The translations under genes were made by a program, and so were the position numbers. Of a stretch of 64,000 bases of DNA, positions 63,866-64,000 are shown piece by piece. The notes under the pieces are model-generated. The model had not been told where the DNA came from, searched no databases, and saw only the letters and a list, made by a program, of their open reading frames with translations. The DNA is taken from the NCBI GenBank assembly GCA_009929605.1, contig SAAC01000001.1, positions 1 through 64,000 of the forward strand, in the 5' to 3' direction. How positions within the stretch are numbered: position 1 is the stretch's first letter; every line of letters starts with the position of its first letter. This DNA comes from Negativicutes bacterium (GTDB taxonomy: Bacteria > Bacillota > Negativicutes > Veillonellales > Veillonellaceae).

Positions 63866-63894
63866 TTGACACTATTTCCTGCTTCTGCTAGCAT
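63866..63894 (+). promoter_or_regulatory. Promoter of the plus-strand gene at the right edge
   Basis: TTGACA (63866-63871) and TAGCAT (63889-63894), spacer 17, with an extended TGC before the -10. Confidence 0.65.
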
Positions 63895-63952
63895 GAACCT
63901 TAGATTGAATCATAATTATATAACTACTTATTAATAAGGGAGCGTGTTTTCT

Positions 63953-64000
63953 ATGAACAACTTGTCTAAAAAATTATTTTCTACAATGCTAGGGGCTACT
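63953..64000 (+). CDS. Start of an exported protein, truncated by the window edge
   Basis: Only 16 codons are visible: MNNLSKKLFSTMLGAT, a basic N-terminus moving into a hydrophobic stretch as in a signal peptide. AAGGGAG lies about 10 bases before the ATG. With a consensus promoter upstream and a Fur-like box nearby, it could be a metal or corrinoid uptake component, but this is a guess from position only. Confidence 0.6.
   Translation, partial: MNNLSKKLFSTMLGAT

Noticed and set aside
63518..63952. Possible cobalamin riboswitch upstream of the cobalamin genes
   Set aside because: No B12-box or the conserved core sequence was found on either strand; the same holds for 61265-61446 and 62302-62611.

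Overview
The window comes from an AT-rich, anaerobic, diderm Firmicute of the Negativicutes, most probably Veillonella or a close relative (inferred from gene content; no database search was possible). The gene orders are Firmicute: cggR-gap-pgk-tpiA-gpmI-eno; rpmE-yqhQ-prfA-prmC-sua5-ywlE-rpiB-glyA-upp; and a division/wall cluster from mraZ to ftsZ. Two features point to an outer membrane: an 8-strand-type outer-membrane barrel protein with a signal peptide (33367-33936) and an RND-type periplasmic adaptor (1-920). A superoxide reductase, an anaerobic-route cobalt chelatase and meso-DAP-type MurE fit an obligate anaerobe with Gram-negative-type peptidoglycan. Almost every gene is on the minus strand; only a DUF896 gene (29465-29680) and the start of an exported protein (from 63953) are on the plus strand.

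Layout. 1-2613: efflux adaptor, 6-phosphofructokinase and a divergent shikimate-kinase-like P-loop protein. 2681-11191: a compact type IV pilus operon read pilB-pilT-pilC-pilin-pilD-three minor pilins-PilX-like-pilM-pilN-pilO, closed by a large two-tier hairpin. 11386-18647: central glycolytic/gluconeogenic operon with its own CggR repressor, promoter and operator. 18943-26552: upp, then a translation/one-carbon cluster. 26580-33936: PC4-like protein, an uncharacterised 478-residue protein beside nth, DUF896, a TGS-uridine-kinase fusion, an aminotransferase and the outer-membrane barrel. 34075-48110: a division and cell-wall cluster (mraZ, rsmH, ftsL, murE, murF, mraY, murD, murG, murC, ddl, ftsQ, DUF881, DUF1290, ftsZ) that lacks ftsI, ftsW, ftsA and murB. 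48459-53217: thioredoxin with a CoA-binding protein, gluQRS and a large M16C protease. 53522-56016: biotin-linked operon (ECF S component, bioW, bioF) behind a BirA-like operator. 56030-58349: aspartokinase and superoxide reductase. 58376-63517: cobalamin genes (cobO, cbiA, cbiL, cbiK) and a CbiK paralogue without its metal-binding histidines.

How they work together. The glycolytic block and pfkA connect triose phosphates to hexose phosphates. The mur block supplies lipid-II precursors used by the division proteins encoded beside it. The pilus block holds both motor ATPases, the platform, the peptidase and the pilins, but no secretin, so the outer-membrane pore must be encoded elsewhere. The most noteworthy items are the inactivated-looking CbiK paralogue, the pared-down pilus machinery, the division cluster with a terminator where ftsI normally sits, the MraZ, CggR and BirA operator candidates, and the orphan 478-residue protein. 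I found no CRISPR array, insertion sequence, tRNA or rRNA.
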